Positions 1 to 11,047 of a stretch of 64,000 nucleotides of DNA are shown here, in pieces (the first letter of the stretch is position 1; every line of letters starts with the position of its first letter). Location of the stretch: contig NZ_JABRVQ010000010.1 in assembly GCF_013248965.1 (NCBI RefSeq), positions 1 through 64,000 of the forward strand, in the 5' to 3' direction. Both the position numbers and the translations under genes were made by a program. The notes beneath the pieces were generated by a model. It saw only the letters and a program-made list of their open reading frames with translations, searched no databases and had not been told where the DNA came from. This DNA comes from Psychrobacter okhotskensis (GTDB lineage: Bacteria; Pseudomonadota; Gammaproteobacteria; Pseudomonadales; Moraxellaceae).

Positions 1-1
1 G

Positions 2-85
2 GACATTGAGAACAAACTAAATAACAGACCAAGAAAACGCTTAGGGTTTAAAACGCCTATGCAGGCGTTCTATAATATTAATTAG
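2..85 (+). CDS. IS30-family transposase, C-terminal fragment (cut by window edge)
   Basis: The frame from base 2 to the TAG at 83-85 gives 27 residues containing ENKLNNRPRKRLGFKTP. The pattern LNxRPRKxLGxxTP is the well-known C-terminal signature of IS30-family (DDE) transposases. The rest of the gene lies outside the window, so whether the element is intact cannot be judged. It is the only transposase coding sequence seen in the window. Confidence 0.8.
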   Translation, partial: DIENKLNNRPRKRLGFKTPMQAFYNIN

Positions 86-113
86 CGTTGCACTTGGTGT
101 GTTAATCTAAGAC
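85..113. repeat. Probable right terminal repeat of the IS30-type element
   Basis: Directly after the transposase stop codon comes gcgttgcacttggtgtg followed by ttaatctaag. IS30-family ends are usually imperfect repeats of about 20-30 bp lying a few bases past the transposase stop, with a GTTGCAC-like stretch. The left end is not in the window, so the repeat cannot be paired and the outer boundary is approximate. Confidence 0.45.
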
Positions 114-129
114 ATTAAATCAGAGTGCA

Positions 130-288
130 TTAATTTAAATTATCTCTATCGCGCTTATCTTTTCGCTGCCGTTTCCGTTTTGCAGTAGTATGATACGTCA
201 GATAACCACCCAGTACCATCACGGCGATAAATGCTGCGATGTACAAAAATATTGATGAACCAATAAAAGCAGAGGGTTCCATGACCAT
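130..288 (-). CDS. Small single-span membrane protein, 52 residues
   Basis: A short open frame running from ATG (286-288) to TAA (130-132). A second in-frame ATG lies at 280-282. The protein has a hydrophobic segment at about residues 7-31 (IGSSIFLYIAAFIAVMVLGG) followed by a strongly basic tail (AKRKRQRKDKRDRDN), as expected for a one-pass inner-membrane protein with a cytoplasmic C-terminus by the positive-inside rule. It starts 24 bases after the monooxygenase stop on the same strand and could be co-transcribed with it. No family was recognised. The hydrophobic/basic design argues that it is real, but the ribosome-binding site is weak. Confidence 0.55.
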   Translation of the reverse strand: MVMEPSAFIGSSIFLYIAAFIAVMVLGGYLTYHTTAKRKRQRKDKRDRDNLN

Positions 289-312
289 AATCTCATTAAA
301 AGTTATCAATAA

Positions 313-1332
313 TTATGCAAGTGCCGCTGCCGATTGTAAAGTAAACAAGTTTAGCTCAGGTGTAAGTTCAAGTGAACGCAAACGCGCTGCTTGATTATGA
401 ACGTTGGCCGTTACAATCAACTCATCTGGCTCATATTGGGCCAAAAAATTAGCCAATTTGGGCTTGACCGTTTCAACAGAGCCGATGAACGAGATCGATA
501 GCGCGTTGTCTACCATCATCTTCTCTGCTTGACTCCAAATACTATCCATATCGTGGGTTGGTTTTGGCATTTGCCCTGTTTCACCTCGGCGTAAACGCAC
601 AAAGCTCTGCTGTGCTGAGGTAAAGTGATAATGGGCAGTTGCATCGTCATCAGCCAGTAGTAAGTTCGCTGCCACCATCACATAAGGCTTGTCTAAATAG
701 GCTGACGGCTTGAACTGCTCGCGGTAAGTTGTGATAGCTTGACTGAGCATTTGCGGCGCAAAATGCGAGGCGAACACGTAAGGCAGTCCTAAATGTGCGG
801 CCAAGGTCGCTCCAAAAAGTGAAGATCCGAGTATCCAGATAGGAATGTTTGATTTGGCGCCAGGGAATGCTTGCACAGGACTGTTGTCAGTTGAATTTCC
901 TAAGAAGTACATTAATTCTTGCACGTCTTGCGGGAAGCGTTCAGCGTCGCTCATCTGCCGACGTAGCGCCTGAAAAGTCGCCCCATCTGTACCAGGAGCG
1001 CGGCCTAAGCCTAAGTCAATACGGTCGCCATATAACGCTTGTAATGTGCCGAATTGCTCAGCGATCACGAGCGGTGCATGGTTAGGAAGCATCACGCCGC
1101 CTGCGCCAATACGTATTCGCTTGGTTTGACTACCAATATGCGCTAGCAGCACCGAGGTTGCTGCACTCGCAATACCGGGCATATTGTGATGTTCTGCCAT
1201 CCAATAACGGTTTAAGCCGACTTTTTCTGCAAGCTGTGCGGTCTCAACCGTCTGGGCGATACCTTCAGCGATAGTGTTACCCTCAGGAACGGGGGCTAAG
1301 TCTAAAAAGGATAAAGGAATTGTGTTACTCAT
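313..1332 (-). CDS. LLM-class flavin-dependent oxidoreductase (luciferase-like monooxygenase, YhbW type)
   Basis: The 339-residue protein has the bacterial luciferase-like fold signature: [10 protein letters not shown] at the N-terminus, YWMAEHHN at residues 43-50, [20 protein letters not shown], and DLGLGRAPG. Enzymes of this family use reduced FMN supplied by a partner reductase to oxidise small organic molecules. The YhbW/MsnO8-like subgroup has about 330-340 residues, matching this length. The substrate cannot be read from sequence. The start ATG at 1330-1332 fits the conserved N-terminus. A small membrane-protein gene follows closely downstream. Family assignment is firm; function is only general. 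Confidence 0.88.
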   Translation of the reverse strand: MSNTIPLSFLDLAPVPEGNTIAEGIAQTVETAQLAEKVGLNRYWMAEHHNMPGIASAATSVLLAHIGSQTKRIRIGAGGVMLPNHAPLVIAEQFGTLQALYGDRIDLGLGRAPGTDGATFQALRRQMSDAERFPQDVQELMYFLGNSTDNSPVQAFPGAKSNIPIWILGSSLFGATLAAHLGLPYVFASHFAPQMLSQAITTYREQFKPSAYLDKPYVMVAANLLLADDDATAHYHFTSAQQSFVRLRRGETGQMPKPTHDMDSIWSQAEKMMVDNALSISFIGSVETVKPKLANFLAQYEPDELIVTANVHNQAARLRSLELTPELNLFTLQSAAALA

Positions 1333-1420
1333 AGATCACCTGTGTTTCTAACGCCGCTTTTTAACGACATTATTATATTTGTATTTGAGGGTGGTAAGGA
1401 TAAACGGCAGCAGTGCTTAT

Positions 1421-1456
1421 TTGTGAATGTGCAACAAGTTGTGAATGTGCAACAAA
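1421..1456. repeat. Tandem 18-bp repeat, two copies
   Basis: ttgtgaatgtgcaacaag is followed at once by ttgtgaatgtgcaacaaa. The repeat lies 90-125 bases upstream of the monooxygenase start codon. It could be a duplicated regulator site or a slippage product; nothing in the sequence decides between these. Confidence 0.6.
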
Positions 1457-1727
1457 CTCTAAATAAATAGTGGCTTTTCATGTCGAAACAATATTGAACG
1501 TACAACAAGGCCAGTTCATCGTTGCTAGTGGTGTAAGGTTGCGATGTGCTACCCGTTTAATAGTTAATATGATGGGGCAGTTGCGGGCAATATCAAGGTC
1601 AAAAGTTAGAACGATAACAAATCTTAATAATCTAATAGCGTGTACAGATTAGACTATTTAGCCGCTTTTAGTCCATTTAGTCGTGTTGGTTCTTATTGAA
1701 GGCACGTCTTTTTAGGCATAAAAATTA

Positions 1728-1759
1728 ACGGCATCGCTATCTATTGATCACGATGCCGT
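1728..1759 (-). terminator. Rho-independent terminator of the CysB-type gene
   Basis: acggcatcg (1728-1736) pairs perfectly with cgatgccgt (1751-1759). Read on the minus strand the stem is followed by a TTAATTTTTA tract. It lies 70 bases beyond the regulator's stop codon. Confidence 0.75.
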
Positions 1760-1828
1760 CAGTCTGTACTGTCTGATATTTATTAAAATGTTTACAGCGA
1801 GGGTAAAAACAATGATTAAGCAGATAGC

Positions 1829-2761
1829 CTATTCTGGATTAAATTGCTTTTGGCATAATTCCATAAAAGCGCGCCCGTATTGGCGGATTTCTGCATCATC
1901 CCGTACCGCCATCCAACTGGTAAAGCGCCCGAAATGATCCACCGGAATCGCCGTTAAGTTCTGATAATGGCTTGGCTCAAAAGCCATCTCGGCTATAATA
2001 CCAATGCCTAAACCAAGACCAACATAAGTGCTAATTACATCAGCATCGAGCGCTGCTAAAACAATATCTGGCTCAAGACCTGCATCCGTAAAGGTTTTAT
2101 CAATCGCACCGCGTCCGGTAAAACCACCATGATAGGTAACAATTGGATAGCTGGCGAGGGTCGGCAAATCAATAGACTCGTGACTGGCAAGCTCATGATC
2201 GCTTGGCACAATAACGCGATGCGTCCAGTCATAATAGCGATAACAGCGCAGATAGTTATTATGGAGCAACGACTCGGTTGCAATACCGATGTCAGCTTGC
2301 CCGCGTATCACCATCTGGGCGATGGTCTCAGGATCAGCCTGTTGCAAGATTAAATTCACTTTAGGAAAACGTTCTTTAAATTCTTTGACCACTTGCGGCA
2401 ATACATAACGTGCCTGCGTATGAGTAGTGGCAATGGTTAAGGTACCGACATTGGGGTTGTTAAAGTCGAGGCTTAGATTCTCAATCGTACGGATTTCAAC
2501 AAAGATAGACTCGATATGCGGCATGAGCGCTGTGCCCATGGTCGTCAGACCGGTCAAACGCTTGCCTTGACGCACGAATACTTCAGTTTTTAGTTGGTTT
2601 TCAAGCGCTGCGATATGCTTGGATAAGCTTGATTGACTGGTGTGCAGTACTGTCGCCGCTTGGCTTAAGTTATAGCCATTAATCACCGTATGCCACACCG
2701 TCTCCAACTGCTTGAGCTGAATTTGCAAGTGCCGCTGATTGACCACTACGTCGATTGCCAT
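1829..2761 (-). CDS. cysB: CysB-family LysR-type transcriptional regulator
   Basis: The 310-residue protein has an N-terminal winged helix-turn-helix (about residues 20-60, NLSQAATVLHTSQSSLSKHI) and a periplasmic-binding-like effector domain. TTHTQARYVLP, ADIGIATE, GGFTGRGAIDKTF and LDADVISTYVGLGLGIGIIAE are all diagnostic of CysB/Cbl rather than of general LysR proteins. CysB (about 324 residues) activates sulfate assimilation and cysteine synthesis and senses N-acetylserine or sulfate-derived ligands. No sulfur-assimilation gene is adjacent, so its regulon lies elsewhere. A hairpin terminator follows. It could be a Cbl-like paralogue rather than CysB itself. Confidence 0.85.
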   Translation of the reverse strand: MAIDVVVNQRHLQIQLKQLETVWHTVINGYNLSQAATVLHTSQSSLSKHIAALENQLKTEVFVRQGKRLTGLTTMGTALMPHIESIFVEIRTIENLSLDFNNPNVGTLTIATTHTQARYVLPQVVKEFKERFPKVNLILQQADPETIAQMVIRGQADIGIATESLLHNNYLRCYRYYDWTHRVIVPSDHELASHESIDLPTLASYPIVTYHGGFTGRGAIDKTFTDAGLEPDIVLAALDADVISTYVGLGLGIGIIAEMAFEPSHYQNLTAIPVDHFGRFTSWMAVRDDAEIRQYGRAFMELCQKQFNPE

Positions 2762-2968
2762 AACTGAATCCTATTGTATAAATATACAAACCCTGTCTGT
2801 ATATAAAAGTAAAAACCTACGAATATGCCGTAAGCGACCAGTGTAAATCAAATCTATTATTCTTGTATATAATAAATAGCTATCAATTAATAATAATTGG
2901 GAATATAGAAATTGTAATCTAATTGCTAGCGAGTTTTGAAATTTCAATAAAAGTGCATTATTCAAAAA

Positions 2969-2998
2969 AAACAGCTACCTTCTAAAAGATAGCTGTTT
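2969..2998 (-). terminator. Rho-independent terminator downstream of katG
   Basis: aaacagcta (2969-2977) pairs with tagctgttt (2990-2998). On the minus strand the stem runs into a U-rich tract made by the A-run at 2964-2971. It lies about 65 bases past the katG stop codon. Confidence 0.75.
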
Positions 2999-3061
2999 GT
3001 AAAGTTTGGATTTAATTATTAAGGCAAACCTTAGTGAACATGTCAAACTGAGCACAGAAGG

Positions 3062-5443
<2,382 letters not shown>

Positions 5444-6075
5444 TGAATAAATCCTGGGCGGTAGTGAGAGAAAGGAAAAATAGCTAGCTATGGTAATTTT
5501 TAGAAGTGACGTTTATTAGTAGTGAAGCTTGCTGATATATGTATGCCTATACGTGAAGCATAACTAAGTACCATGTATTTATAAAACTGATATATAAGAA
5601 TCATAAGTTTTAAATAACCAATCATAAGCGGTTTTAATTTTTTGTCCTACTCAATATGCTGTAAACGCCATTCCCCCTTATCAATAACGCCACTCGCGTT
5701 GATTTCATTCTTTTTATATACAAATAGGTTAATAGTTAACGACTTACTTATTTACTTATTTTTAACATCATAAGAAGCATAAGAAAAAATCAGGATAAAT
5801 TTACCCTTCATTGCAGACTATCACATTCCATGTGGCGACTGTGAAATAGCATTTTTGACGAAGTGCTGTCTATGATAAGTTAATGCAAAAATATCTAGTC
5901 AAGGTAAGCGTTCTCAAGTACCATAATTGAATTTTGTGGTAATGCTCGTTTTGTGCAACGCTGAGCAATTTTTATCAATCCTTGTTAGCGACAGCTGATA
6001 GCGGGTTTTTGCTATAAATGATTGATAAAAATTGTGCGTAGTTGTGTTTTTTGTCTCAAGTTTCGGTGAGCTATT
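5444..6075. other. Divergent intergenic region between katG and ampG
   Basis: This 632-bp AT-rich spacer should carry both promoters. A perfect 15-bp inverted repeat lies just upstream of ampG (listed separately). I could not recognise an OxyR site with confidence. No small gene with a ribosome-binding site was seen. Confidence 0.5.
5966..6034. promoter_or_regulatory. Perfect 15-bp inverted repeat in the ampG upstream region
   Basis: caatttttatcaatc (5966-5980) is matched exactly in reverse complement by gattgataaaaattg (6020-6034), with 39 bases between. The distance between arm centres is 54 bp, close to five helical turns. The second arm ends 41 bases before the ampG start. It could be a paired operator that supports looping, or a long leader hairpin. 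Neither arm is followed by a U-tract, so a terminator is unlikely. Confidence 0.55.
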
Positions 6076-7734
6076 ATGTCTGCTGTCCAATCTATTCCCC
6101 CTAATCCTCCAGTCGCCAAAAAATCACTAAGTGAAACCTTAAAAGCTTATCTTGATCGTCGAGCGATTATCATGCTGTTTTTGGGCTTTGTCGCTGGCAT
6201 ACCTATCTTACTTATTTTCTCTAGTCTGTCATTGTGGCTGCGTGAAGCAGGTATTGACCGTACTGTCGTTACTATGTTTAGTTGGGCAGCATTAGGCTAT
6301 GCTTTTAAGTTTATTTGGGCGCCATTGATTGATGCTTTGCCTGTGCCTTTTTTGACCAAATGGTTGGGTCGCCGTCGAAGCTGGATTTTAGTGTCACAGA
6401 TTTTGATTATCATAGCGATTTGCATGATGGCAAACGTCAACCCTGCTGTTGAGGGTAGCTTAGTATTGATGGCAGTAGGTGCGGTGTTGTTAGGGTTCTC
6501 ATCAGCGACACAAGATATCGTCATTGATGCTTATCGGATTGAGCTGGCTCCGCCAAATCTGCAAGCGGTACTGTCTGCCATGTACGTGACAGGCTATCGT
6601 ATCGGCATGATAGTCGCAGGAGCAGGGGCGTTATATTTAGCAGATTATTTTGGTTCGACCGAGGCACTGTACAGTTATGAGGCGTGGCGTAATACTTACT
6701 GGATTATGGCAGGTGTCATGGGTGTTGGTATTATTACGACCTTGATAATACATGAGCCCATAAGCCAGAAAGTAGTCGTCGAACGTAAAACGTCTGATTA
6801 TATGCGTTTGGTACTTGTCTTTGCTATATCCATAGTAGGGTTTGTGTTTGTTTTTGCCAACGCAGGGTTAATATTACCTGAGACTGAAGATGTATTTTCA
6901 AAATTTTTAGTACAAGTCATACGCATGCTTATGAGTCTAGCAGCAGCCTTATTCATCGGCTACTGCTTGGTCAAAGCCAAGCTAGTAAAGCAGGAGTTTG
7001 CTTATACCACTTGGATTGAGCCTATAGTGGATTTCTTTCGTCGCTATGGCATGAAAGCCTTATTATTGTTAGCATTGATTGGACTTTATCGCATCTCTGA
7101 TATCGTCGCAGGGGTTATCTCAAACGTATTCTATCAAGACATGCAATTTACCAAAGTGGACATCGCCAATGCAGTCAAGCTCGTTGGTGTGGTCATGGCT
7201 ATTGCTGGTGGTTTTTTGGGCGGTATATTGGCACAAAAAATGCGTATCATGCGGGCGATGATGGTTGGCGCCATCCTTGCTTGCGTGACCAATTTACTTT
7301 TTATACTGCTGACTTATCATCCCGGTAGCTTGCCTTATATGTATCTAGCAGTGATTTTAGATAACCTCGCTGCTGGTCTTGCTAGTGCGGTATTTATTGC
7401 TTTTTTGTCAGCGCTTACTTCTATTCGTTTTACAGCAGTACAGTATTCGATATTTTCATCGCTCATGGTGCTACTCCCAAAAGTAATAGGCGGATACTCT
7501 GGCGCTATCGTTGATAGTACCAGTTACCCCTTCTTTTTTATGTTTACCTTTGCGATTGGTATTCCGATTTTGGCACTGATTTACTTTGTCGATAAGCATA
7601 TTGTTATTGGTGATAACGATGATATTTATGGCGATGGCGATGGTGGCGATAGCAATAGTGGTGGTAAGTCCTCATTAAGCAAGGTAAACCCTAGTTTGAC
7701 AGATACCAAGGAACCACCGCGTGCCTCAGAGTAA
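6076..7734 (+). CDS. ampG: AmpG-family muropeptide permease (MFS)
   Basis: The 552-residue integral membrane protein shows the AmpG pattern: LFLGFVAGIPILLIFSSLSLWLREAGI at the N-terminus, KFIWAPLIDALPVPFL, GRRRSWIL, and the hallmark SSATQDIVIDAYRIE with YRIGMIVAGAGALYLAD. AmpG imports anhydromuropeptides from the periplasm for cell-wall recycling and so controls AmpC-type beta-lactamase induction in many Gram-negatives. The length is close to Pseudomonas AmpG (longer than the E. coli form) because of a central segment of extra membrane spans. The C-terminus ends in an Asp/Gly/Ser-rich tail (DDIYGDGDGGDSNSGGK). prmC follows after 66 bases. Confidence 0.85.
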   Translation: MSAVQSIPPNPPVAKKSLSETLKAYLDRRAIIMLFLGFVAGIPILLIFSSLSLWLREAGIDRTVVTMFSWAALGYAFKFIWAPLIDALPVPFLTKWLGRRRSWILVSQILIIIAICMMANVNPAVEGSLVLMAVGAVLLGFSSATQDIVIDAYRIELAPPNLQAVLSAMYVTGYRIGMIVAGAGALYLADYFGSTEALYSYEAWRNTYWIMAGVMGVGIITTLIIHEPISQKVVVERKTSDYMRLVLVFAISIVGFVFVFANAGLILPETEDVFSKFLVQVIRMLMSLAAALFIGYCLVKAKLVKQEFAYTTWIEPIVDFFRRYGMKALLLLALIGLYRISDIVAGVISNVFYQDMQFTKVDIANAVKLVGVVMAIAGGFLGGILAQKMRIMRAMMVGAILACVTNLLFILLTYHPGSLPYMYLAVILDNLAAGLASAVFIAFLSALTSIRFTAVQYSIFSSLMVLLPKVIGGYSGAIVDSTSYPFFFMFTFAIGIPILALIYFVDKHIVIGDNDDIYGDGDGGDSNSGGKSSLSKVNPSLTDTKEPPRASE

Positions 7735-7800
7735 CTAAGGTAGTAAATTATCATCAGTTTAACGGTATTATTCATTAACTAGTAATTTTAAGAGTGTTCT

Positions 7801-8679
7801 ATGACAGCGTCGACCATTCGTCAAATAAAGCATAATATTCAGCAACTGACGAATGGCGATGCAAATAATCCGTTGCCGTCATTTTGGCTAACGGATTGGT
7901 TGTTGCATGTCATTAACAAGCCTGCCATATTTTTAATCACTGATGAAGATTATCAATTGTCTGACAGTGAGCTTGAGCAATTCAATGCGGGCGTAGCTAA
8001 AATGAAGCAGGGCACACCGTTGGCTTATCTGACGGGTCGTCAGGAATTTTGGTCGCTTAATTTTACCGTTAATGAGCATACTTTAATTCCTCGACCTGAT
8101 ACTGAGGTTTTGGTTGAGCAAGTTTTAAATTGGATACAGTCTCAGCCAAAAAGCGTCGGTAATAATAAACCAAAGCGGCTACTAGACTTAGGTACTGGCT
8201 CAGGCTGTATCGCCATTAGTTTGGCGCATGAGTTAAAGTCTGATAATTGGCAAACGGTCGCGGTTGATTTATCGCAAGAAGCATTGAAAATTGCTAAGCA
8301 CAATGCAGCTATTAATGATGTCAGCAATATTGAGTTTTTACAAAGCAGCTGGTATGACGAGCTGCCCACTCAAGACGAGCAATTATTCGATGTGATTGTC
8401 TCTAATCCGCCTTATATCGATGAAGAAGACGAGCATTTAGCAAGGTTGATTGCCGAGCCGATTAGTGCGTTAAGTGCCCCCAATCATGGTCTTGCCGATA
8501 TAGAATATATCGTTCAGCAAGCACCACAATATTTACTCAAAGGTGGGCTACTGGCGATTGAGCATGGCTTTGATCAAGGAGCGGCAGTACGTCAGTTATT
8601 TTTGGACAATGGCTTTAATGCTGTCCATACTGTGCAAGACCTTGGTGGTAACGATCGTGTAACGCTAGGGCAAATTTAA
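7801..8679 (+). CDS. prmC: Peptide chain release factor N5-glutamine methyltransferase PrmC
   Basis: PrmC methylates the Gln of the GGQ motif in release factors RF1 and RF2 using S-adenosylmethionine. The 292-residue protein has the helical N-terminal domain, the IPRPDTEVLVE segment (residues 96-106), the SAM-binding LLDLGTGSGCIAISLA (127-142) and the catalytic NPPY (202-205), followed by IDEEDEH. Length and motif order match the family (about 280 residues). It lies between ampG and a MoeB-like gene on the same strand, 41 bases from the latter. The release-factor gene itself, often adjacent, is not in the window. Confidence 0.93.
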   Translation: MTASTIRQIKHNIQQLTNGDANNPLPSFWLTDWLLHVINKPAIFLITDEDYQLSDSELEQFNAGVAKMKQGTPLAYLTGRQEFWSLNFTVNEHTLIPRPDTEVLVEQVLNWIQSQPKSVGNNKPKRLLDLGTGSGCIAISLAHELKSDNWQTVAVDLSQEALKIAKHNAAINDVSNIEFLQSSWYDELPTQDEQLFDVIVSNPPYIDEEDEHLARLIAEPISALSAPNHGLADIEYIVQQAPQYLLKGGLLAIEHGFDQGAAVRQLFLDNGFNAVHTVQDLGGNDRVTLGQI

Positions 8680-8720
8680 TAGTTGGATTTTTTTAACAGT
8701 TTTTTAATAATAGGTTTTAA

Positions 8721-9521
8721 ATGGCTATGTCGCATTCATTAAATGCAGGGCAGTTGTTGGATGAAGAGCTGCTGCGTTATGCGCGGCAGATACTACTTGA
8801 TGGCTGGGATATCGATGCTCAATTACGCTTAAAAGCATCGCGCGTCGTTATGATTGGCGCAGGCGGGCTAGGTTGCCCGGCCTCTGAGACCTTAGTCCGT
8901 GCAGGACTTGGATACGTTCATCTGATTGATGATGATGAGATTGAAGCCAGTAATCTGCAACGTCAGACGCTGTTTTTACCTGACGACATTGGCAAACCCA
9001 AGGCGCTAACAGCGGCGCAAATGTTAACACGCATTAATCCTTTAATTCGTGCGCGTGGTACAGTGGCTCGATTGAGTGAAGACAATGCTTATGAGTTGCT
9101 CGATATAGCAGTCGCTAAGCCTGATTTGCTCCTAGACTGTACCGATAATTTTGCCACCCGTGATATTATTAATCGTATTAGCGTGCGCTACCAGATTCCA
9201 TTATTATCTGCCTCAGCGATTGCGATGCAAGGGCAGTTGGCGTTATATGAGCCACATCTTCATACTGGCTGCTATCATTGTGTGTTTGGTTCAGTAGCCG
9301 TTGATGCCGTAGCGGATGAGCGTACTTGTGCCAACTCGGGCGTACTTGCCAGTACCACTGCCATCATGGGAAATTTGCAAGCCAATGCTGCCTTGCAGTA
9401 TCTAGGATTAACCAAAAATCCACTGACAAACAAGCTGCTAATATGGGATGGTAGTCAAATGCAGCAAAGGCTGATGGGCTATCGTCAAGATCCACAATGC
9501 CCCATTTGTATCAGTCATTAG
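8721..9521 (+). CDS. moeB: MoeB/ThiF/HesA-family adenylyltransferase
   Basis: E1-like enzymes of this family adenylate the C-terminal Gly-Gly of a sulfur-carrier protein (MoaD or ThiS) for molybdopterin or thiamine synthesis. The 266-residue protein has the nucleotide-binding GAGGLGCP (46-53), NLQRQTLF with the Arg finger (78-85), DCTDNF (139-144), and the zinc-binding pairs CYHC (184-187) and CPIC (260-263). Length and the lack of a rhodanese domain fit bacterial MoeB. No other molybdopterin or thiamine gene is nearby, so the choice between MoeB and ThiF rests on similarity; MoeB seems likelier. It follows prmC closely and may share its transcript. Confidence 0.82.
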   Translation: MAMSHSLNAGQLLDEELLRYARQILLDGWDIDAQLRLKASRVVMIGAGGLGCPASETLVRAGLGYVHLIDDDEIEASNLQRQTLFLPDDIGKPKALTAAQMLTRINPLIRARGTVARLSEDNAYELLDIAVAKPDLLLDCTDNFATRDIINRISVRYQIPLLSASAIAMQGQLALYEPHLHTGCYHCVFGSVAVDAVADERTCANSGVLASTTAIMGNLQANAALQYLGLTKNPLTNKLLIWDGSQMQQRLMGYRQDPQCPICISH

Positions 9522-9592
9522 CAATGGCTCGATATTGAGCTGTTGCAACTCTCTATCCCCAAATATTCCTTTTATTACCATAGTTGTTTCTT

Positions 9593-10945
9593 ATGAAAAT
9601 TCATCGTCCGCATTTATTAAAACATACTTTTAATGTCGTCAATCGTGTTCGCCAGACAGCGAGTGTCGCTGGTCTGTCTGCGCTCAGAGTAGCCAAAGGT
9701 GAGAAGCCAGATGCCATGCTGCTAAAAGAAACCTTTGAGCAGTTGGGCACGACCTATATTAAAATCGGCCAATTTATCGCTAGTACGCCGTCATTGTTTC
9801 CACGTGACTATGTCAAAGCATTTCAGAGCTGTTTGGATCAAACCACGCCTTTATCCTACGCCTATATCGAAAACGTATTGAATGAAGAGCTAGCTGTTGA
9901 TGGCATGACGCTGGATGATAAGTTTGCTCATATCGACCCAGAACCATTAGCCTCAGCCTCCATCGCTCAAGTTCATGCCGCTCGTTTGCATAATGGCGAT
10001 GAGGTAGTATTAAAGGTGCAAAAGCCGGGCGTTGAGACCATCATGCAGACAGATTTGGGTGTATTGCATGGCGCCACTAAGTTAGTTGAGCTACTCATGC
10101 CATCGATGAAGTTTGCCAGTATTGCACCCATTATTGATGAAATTCGTTTGCGTATGCTGGCTGAGACGGACTTTATCGCTGAGGCGCAAAACATCCGTGA
10201 TTTTCAGCAGTTCTTAGCAGTATCAGGAAATACCCGCGTGGTGGCGCCAGCGGTCTATGAGGCGCTGACGACCAAGCGCGTGCTAACCATGAGCCGCTTA
10301 TACGGCGTCTCCATGGTCGATGAGTCGGTAATGCGTCAATATTGTGCTGATCCGGCACAAGTAATGGCAGATACCTTGAATACTTGGTTTGCCAGTCTAA
10401 TGTTATGCAATAGCTTTCACGCTGATTTGCATGCGGGTAATTTGATGCTGCTAACCGATGGTCGTATTGGCTTTTTGGATTTTGGTATCGTTGGGAAATT
10501 AAAAGCGGAGAGTTGGCGCGCCTGTATGGGTATGATGCAAGCGATGCAGGACAACGACTACCAAGCGATGGCACGCCATATGATTGATATGGAGATGACC
10601 CATGGCGGCAATCAGGTCGATGTAGTGGCACTGGGTAATGACTTGCAGCGTATGATGAAGACCATCATGGCAGAAGACAAAGCCTTTACCAGCGGTGTGC
10701 CTTTCAATAGTAAAGAGCAGGCCGATGAATTGAATCAAATGATGCTAGAGATTGTAGATGTCGGTAAGCGTCACGGTATTCATTTCCCGCGTGATTTTGC
10801 CTTATTAACCAAGCAGATGCTCTATTTTGACCGTTTTATGCGCACGCTGGCGCCTGATATGGATATGTTTAGTGATCAGCGGGTACAAATGCTAGGACAG
10901 ACAGAGGGTCAGTCGAACACCTCAACCACACTGCAAGTGTCTTAA
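9593..10945 (+). CDS. ABC1/AarF/UbiB-family kinase-like protein
   Basis: This 450-residue protein belongs to the atypical kinase-like UbiB/ADCK family. It has the invariant KxGQ motif (YIKIGQFIAS, about residues 55-64), the alanine-rich loop ASASIAQVHAA, the Lys of EVVLKVQKPG, the catalytic FHADLHAGNLM and the metal-binding LDFGIVG. Family members act as ATPases or kinases supporting ubiquinone synthesis or lipid homeostasis. Canonical UbiB has about 540 residues and two C-terminal membrane spans; this shorter form lacks them, so it is probably an AarF paralogue. ATG 9593 is preferred over the in-frame TTG at 9584 because the conserved family start fits either and ATG is standard. Confidence 0.85.
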   Translation: MKIHRPHLLKHTFNVVNRVRQTASVAGLSALRVAKGEKPDAMLLKETFEQLGTTYIKIGQFIASTPSLFPRDYVKAFQSCLDQTTPLSYAYIENVLNEELAVDGMTLDDKFAHIDPEPLASASIAQVHAARLHNGDEVVLKVQKPGVETIMQTDLGVLHGATKLVELLMPSMKFASIAPIIDEIRLRMLAETDFIAEAQNIRDFQQFLAVSGNTRVVAPAVYEALTTKRVLTMSRLYGVSMVDESVMRQYCADPAQVMADTLNTWFASLMLCNSFHADLHAGNLMLLTDGRIGFLDFGIVGKLKAESWRACMGMMQAMQDNDYQAMARHMIDMEMTHGGNQVDVVALGNDLQRMMKTIMAEDKAFTSGVPFNSKEQADELNQMMLEIVDVGKRHGIHFPRDFALLTKQMLYFDRFMRTLAPDMDMFSDQRVQMLGQTEGQSNTSTTLQVS

Positions 10946-11047
10946 GTTTCAATCGTGTTATTGATTATTGATCAGACACTGCTTTTGAATCATTCACACT
11001 GTTTAATACAATGGATTGTGTGCTAACCGCCACAAGCTGGCTCTGTC

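Larger units (their letters stand above)
1333..1828. other. Intergenic stretch with a two-copy repeat and a terminator
   Basis: This spacer holds the promoter region of the monooxygenase gene, an 18-bp unit (ttgtgaatgtgcaacaa plus one base) repeated head to tail at 1421-1438 and 1439-1456, and the regulator's terminator at 1728-1759. A 60-codon plus-strand frame at 1470-1652 has no recognisable content and is treated as chance. Confidence 0.5.

Noticed and set aside
849-1085. Plus-strand frame of 78 codons inside the monooxygenase gene
   Set aside because: Antisense shadow of a well-conserved protein; no ribosome-binding site or family pattern.
1421-1456. Two-unit repeat as the start of a CRISPR array
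   Set aside because: Units are contiguous with no spacers and only two copies; no cas genes.
2771-2965. Minus-strand frame of 64 codons upstream of the CysB-type gene
   Set aside because: AT-driven Leu/Ile/Tyr-rich composition in a promoter region, no clear ribosome-binding site.
10173-10631. Minus-strand frame of 152 codons within the ABC1-family gene
   Set aside because: Lies antisense to kinase motifs; composition (Pro/Arg/His-rich) typical of a shadow frame.
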